Positions 37,305 through 40,097 of a stretch of DNA of 40,097 nt are shown one piece after another. The DNA lies in the NCBI RefSeq assembly GCF_004323845.1, contig NZ_QPGR01000013.1:1-40097 (forward strand), read 5' to 3'. The notes under the pieces are model-generated. The model ran no database searches, was not told the DNA's origin, and was given only the letters and a program-made list of their open reading frames with translations. The first letter of the stretch is position 1. Every line of letters starts with the position of its first letter. Position numbers and translations under genes: made by a program. Source of the stretch: Campylobacter novaezeelandiae. Its GTDB lineage: Bacteria > Campylobacterota > Campylobacteria > Campylobacterales > Campylobacteraceae.

Positions 37305-37988
37305 ATGACAGATTTAATCCCGCTTAGACACAACAATCAAATTTTAGCTAGAGATTTGCATTTTTTTATTGATGCTAAGAGACAATTTGCAAATTGGATA
37401 AACGAAAGAATTGAAAATTACGACTTCATTGAAAACCAAGACTACATTATAGAACTTGTTTATACAAAAGGTCGCCCACGCAAAGAATACTATATAACCT
37501 TAGATATGGCAAAAGAACTTTGTATGGTTGAAAACAACGAAAAAGGCAGACAGGCAAGGCGTTATTTTATAGAATGTGAAAAACGCTTAAAAAACCTTGA
37601 ACAAGAGCAAATGCAAAAACTAGCTTTTCATCAAAGCTTAGGTTATAAATCACAGCTTAAACAACAAAAGGAGAAATATGAAAACAAAATCAAAGCCCTT
37701 AAATACGACTTAGAAAAGAAAAAGCAGTTAAGTTTTAAAAGAAAGCTTAGTGAAAAAGAGCTTTTAGAGCTTAGGAAAATACTTGCTAAAGATTATGACA
37801 TTCTTTGTTTTAAAAAATGGGAATATATGTTATTTGCTGAAAGTGTTTCAGGTAAAAACTATAAACTAGAAAAAGAAAATGATTTTTGTATTTATAAAAG
37901 TATAAAAGATAGTTTTAATTCTAAATTAGATTATTATAAAAACTATGATGAATACGAAGAAAAATGGAAAAAAATATTAAGGAGATAA
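37305..37988 (+). CDS. AntA/AntB family antirepressor
   Basis: 227 residues. N-terminal AntA/AntB domain: ILARDLHFFIDAKRQFANWI, YDFIENQDYIIELVYTKGRP and YYITLDMAKELCMVENNEKG (about 13-95). From about 110 it carries the shared module GYKSQLKQQKEKYENKIKAL followed by FKRKLSEKELLELRKILAKDYDILC, almost the same as in the protein at 32342. AntA proteins inactivate phage repressors. It has its own consensus promoter. Confidence 0.8.
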   Translation: MTDLIPLRHNNQILARDLHFFIDAKRQFANWINERIENYDFIENQDYIIELVYTKGRPRKEYYITLDMAKELCMVENNEKGRQARRYFIECEKRLKNLEQEQMQKLAFHQSLGYKSQLKQQKEKYENKIKALKYDLEKKKQLSFKRKLSEKELLELRKILAKDYDILCFKKWEYMLFAESVSGKNYKLEKENDFCIYKSIKDSFNSKLDYYKNYDEYEEKWKKILRR

Positions 37989-37989
37989 A

Positions 37990-38532
37990 TTGGGAGTTTT
38001 AAAAAGATTAGATAAAACTATTATTATAGAAGATGATAGAAAAAGTGAAAAAGAATTAGTCGAGCACTGCATTTTAGAAGGTATTTCTTTAAATGATGCG
38101 AACTTAGAAAATCTAAATTTAAGTGGTTTAGATTTTGATAATGTATTTATAAATGGTGCTAGTTTTAAAAATGCTAATTTAAATGATATTTCAAGCAAGA
38201 ATGCGTCTTTTATAGATTGCGATTTTAGCGGAGCAAGTTTTCATTTTTGTAATTTTTTAAGAACAGAATTTGAAAATTGTATATTTGAAAATGTAAATCT
38301 TAGAGATTGTATAGGAGATATGAAAAATATCTTTAGCGTTGTCTTGGATACTTATGTTATGAGTTTTACTAAAACTATAATGAATTTAGGTTGTGATAGC
38401 AAAAGCATAGAGGATTGGAGAAAAACAACCACTGATGATATAGATGATGAAGAGCAAAAATGGCTTTGGAAATATTATAAAGAACTTATTTTTGAAATTA
38501 TAGATAAAAGATTAGGAGTTAAAAATGATTAA
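37990..38532 (+). CDS. pentapeptide-repeat protein
   Basis: 180 residues from TTG 37990 (AAGGAG upstream). About 33-105 are pentapeptide repeats (NLENLNLSGLDFDNVFINGA; then FKNANLNDISSKNASFIDCD), expected to form a right-handed quadrilateral beta helix. The last ~70 residues are helical (DDIDDEEQKWLWKYYKELIF). Some such proteins mimic DNA and bind gyrase; whether this one does is unknown. It is cotranscribed with the antirepressor. Confidence 0.7.
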   Translation: MGVLKRLDKTIIIEDDRKSEKELVEHCILEGISLNDANLENLNLSGLDFDNVFINGASFKNANLNDISSKNASFIDCDFSGASFHFCNFLRTEFENCIFENVNLRDCIGDMKNIFSVVLDTYVMSFTKTIMNLGCDSKSIEDWRKTTTDDIDDEEQKWLWKYYKELIFEIIDKRLGVKND

Positions 38533-38695
38533 AGAATATATGAGCGAAAAAGATTTGAGTAAATTTTTAAATATAAGTCTTACTTCATTATGGAGACTTA
38601 GGAAAGAAAATAAAATCCCTTATATTAGAATAGGTAAAACAATAAGGTATGAAAAAAATGATATAATCAAATGGATAAAAACTCATTCTTTTTAA
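38525..38695 (+). CDS. AlpA/MerR-type excisionase-like protein
   Basis: 56 residues: EKDLSKFLNISLTSLWRLRK, IPYIRIGKTIRYEKNDIIKW, the standard small winged HTH of excisionases and AlpA regulators. It overlaps the pentapeptide gene and ends tail-to-tail (4-bp overlap) with the integrase gene. The GGCTACA repeats near both ends are possible binding sites. It probably directs excision. Confidence 0.75.
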   Translation: MIKEYMSEKDLSKFLNISLTSLWRLRKENKIPYIRIGKTIRYEKNDIIKWIKTHSF

Positions 38696-39894
38696 AAATC
38701 AAAATCACAAAGTGAATTCAAATAATCACCATACCAATTCATTAACTTAATCCTTAAATTTATAGCCTTAGATCTATCATAAGCCCTTGTTACTTCATTG
38801 CCATTAATATGATGCAATATCATTTCGGCTATATCTTTACCTATCCCAAGTTTTATAAGCTCATCACTTTTTTCAGTGCAAATACTTCTAAAAGTGCTTC
38901 TAAAACCATGTATAGTATGTTCTAATTTATATGTTTTAAAAAATTTCACTCCAAAACTTTCACTAATAATCCCATTATTATTAGTGAAAATATATTCTTT
39001 ATTCCCATTTAAAATTCTTTGAATTTCTAAAACTTTTAATGCATATTTATTTAATGGAATAATATTATCTCCATTATTAGACACTTTCATTTCATCTGCT
39101 TTTATTATCCAAAGATTATTTTTAAAATCAATATCACTCCATTTGGCAAAACGTATATTTTTACTTCTTTGTGCAGTTAATAAAGTAAAATAAATTGCAT
39201 TGATAATAGTCATATTTGTTTTTGGTAACTTGGAATATTTTTTTATACAACAAAGTAAATTTTTAATTCCTATTTCATCAACTATAGCTTTATAATGCTT
39301 AGCTTGTGTATAATTTGCCTCTTTATAAAATCTTTGTAAGTCTTTTAAGTGTAAAACAATATCTGTTTTTAAATCTCCTCTTTGCCTGCAAAATTCTAAA
39401 ACTCTACATAAAAAAGATATACTTCTACTAATAGTCTCAAAAATTCCCTTTTTATACATAAGGTCAAAAATTGGCAAAAAATCATCTTTTTTTAAATCAT
39501 TTATAGCTTTATTTCCTAAAGTTGAATTGAAATATTTTCCATAAACTAATTGCTCTTTTTTGATTGTAGCCCTGCTTAATTTTTTTGCTTTAATTTCTAC
39601 ATAAAGAGCATTAGCTTTATTTAAAGTTACTTCTTTTTCACTTTTTGAAACAAAGCTCCCATCATACATTGACTTTAAGAGCTCTTTTGCCTTTTCTCTT
39701 GCATTAGTAACATTTAAAATACCTTTTTGACATTCTCCAATGGTTATAAATTGTTTGAATTTCGAAGCCCTTAAATAAAAAACTTTTTTTCCGGTTGGAT
39801 TAACACGAACATATAATTCTTTTGGCTCACCAACACTAATCATATATCTTTTTTCTTTAATTTCTAAATTATCGATATCTTTTTGAGTAAGCAT
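38692..39894 (-). CDS. int: tyrosine site-specific integrase
   Basis: 400 residues. N-terminal DUF4102-like part (KELYVRVNPTGKKVFYLRAS), SAM-like core-binding part (~95-185), and the catalytic domain with Arg243 (TAQRSKNIRFAKW), His329 and Arg332 (HGFRSTF), His361/362 (ILHHINGNEVT) and nucleophile Tyr372 (RAYDRS): a complete P4-like set. It lies 180 bp from the right attachment site, next to the tRNA. Confidence 0.92.
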   Translation of the reverse strand: MLTQKDIDNLEIKEKRYMISVGEPKELYVRVNPTGKKVFYLRASKFKQFITIGECQKGILNVTNAREKAKELLKSMYDGSFVSKSEKEVTLNKANALYVEIKAKKLSRATIKKEQLVYGKYFNSTLGNKAINDLKKDDFLPIFDLMYKKGIFETISRSISFLCRVLEFCRQRGDLKTDIVLHLKDLQRFYKEANYTQAKHYKAIVDEIGIKNLLCCIKKYSKLPKTNMTIINAIYFTLLTAQRSKNIRFAKWSDIDFKNNLWIIKADEMKVSNNGDNIIPLNKYALKVLEIQRILNGNKEYIFTNNNGIISESFGVKFFKTYKLEHTIHGFRSTFRSICTEKSDELIKLGIGKDIAEMILHHINGNEVTRAYDRSKAINLRIKLMNWYGDYLNSLCDFDF

Positions 39895-39915
39895 TTTTTT
39901 AACCTTATAGATTTT

Positions 39916-39962
39916 TGTAGCCCAAATTGATTTTTAATACTTTGGCTACATAAATGGCTACA
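39916..39962. repeat. right integrase arm-type sites
   Basis: TGTAGCC (39916-39922, inverted), GGCTACA (39944-39950) and GGCTACA (39956-39962), the latter two 12 bp apart. They lie between the integrase start and the right attachment site and match the left pair at 78-95, so they may also control the int promoter. Confidence 0.55.
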
Positions 39963-40074
39963 GAATTATAAGAAAAAATAGAAAAAATTGCAATTATTAT
40001 AAATCAAATGAAATAATAAGAATACTGAAAAATAGATATTTTGAAAGGTTTTTAAATTTTAAGAAATTAAATGA

Positions 40075-40097
40075 TGGTGGAAGCGAGGGGAATTGAA
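40075..40097 (-). other. right attachment site (3' end of the host tRNA gene)
   Basis: Identical to 1-23. As the tRNA 3' end is read leftward here, the rest of the tRNA gene should lie just beyond the window, so this is the intact-gene side. The gap 39963-40074 holds no gene. Confidence 0.9.

Noticed and set aside
1..40097. CRISPR array
   Set aside because: No regularly spaced 20-40 bp repeats with unique spacers were seen; the repeats present are arm sites, operators and one duplicated 30-bp segment.
1..40097. Insertion sequences or transposases
   Set aside because: No transposase-like protein; the 22-bp inverted repeat at 29657/29744 encloses only 65 bp without a gene.

Overview
The window is one complete prophage with its two ends marked. 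The same 23 bp (TGGTGGAAGC...AATTGAA) lies at 1-23 and 40075-40097. Read on the minus strand it is the T-loop, acceptor stem and CCA end of a tRNA, so the element sits in the 3' end of a tRNA gene whose body lies beyond the right edge. A tyrosine integrase lies just inside the right end. The very AT-rich sequence, the promoter style (TTTAAG / T-rich / TATAAT) and protein families such as YopX, Rha and DUF3519-like nucleases point to Campylobacter or a close epsilonproteobacterial relative. I cannot name the species or the tRNA.

Layout. (1) 101-24947, almost all minus strand, is a replication and virion module. From right to left it runs: replication initiator, unknown gene, RusA resolvase, small and large terminase, portal, scaffold-like protein, candidate ejection proteins (including a 1227-residue protein ending in two nuclease-like domains), major capsid protein of the SU10 type, connector-like genes, long tail fibres, receptor-binding-type proteins, a candidate holin, Rz/Rz1 spanins and a membrane protein. 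No tail tube, sheath or tape measure gene is visible, so a short-tailed (podovirus-like) particle is likely. A cassette at 11203-12920 (Rha regulator, divergent Cro-like gene, two-gene DUF2335-like unit) interrupts the late genes. (2) 24987-28933 is the immunity region: S24-type repressor, operators, a 1-kb inserted cassette encoding a secreted protein, a Panacea-domain antitoxin with an unknown partner, and a nuclease remnant. (3) 28934-35640, plus strand, is the early region: small genes, YqaJ exonuclease, probable annealing protein, SSB-like protein, YopX and a methyltransferase remnant. (4) 35694-38695 is accessory: an unknown gene pair, an AntA/AntB antirepressor, a pentapeptide-repeat protein and an AlpA-like excisionase, convergent with the integrase.

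Main surprises. A receptor-binding-type tail gene (2931-3358) contains a G9 tract and is out of frame here; adding one G restores a full-length protein matching its paralogue at 6416-6865, so the prophage appears to phase-vary a tail protein. A 19-residue hydrophobic peptide gene (18061-18120) has a structured leader and, inside it on the opposite strand, a perfect TTGACA-N17-TATAAT promoter: the layout of a type I toxin-antitoxin locus. A second small peptide gene (29480-29563) uses a matching promoter and is followed by a 22-bp inverted repeat that can cover the ribosome binding site of the next operon. A Panacea-type antitoxin overlaps an unrecognised 95-residue protein that may be a new toxin.

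All functional names come from reading protein sequence by eye; no search was run.
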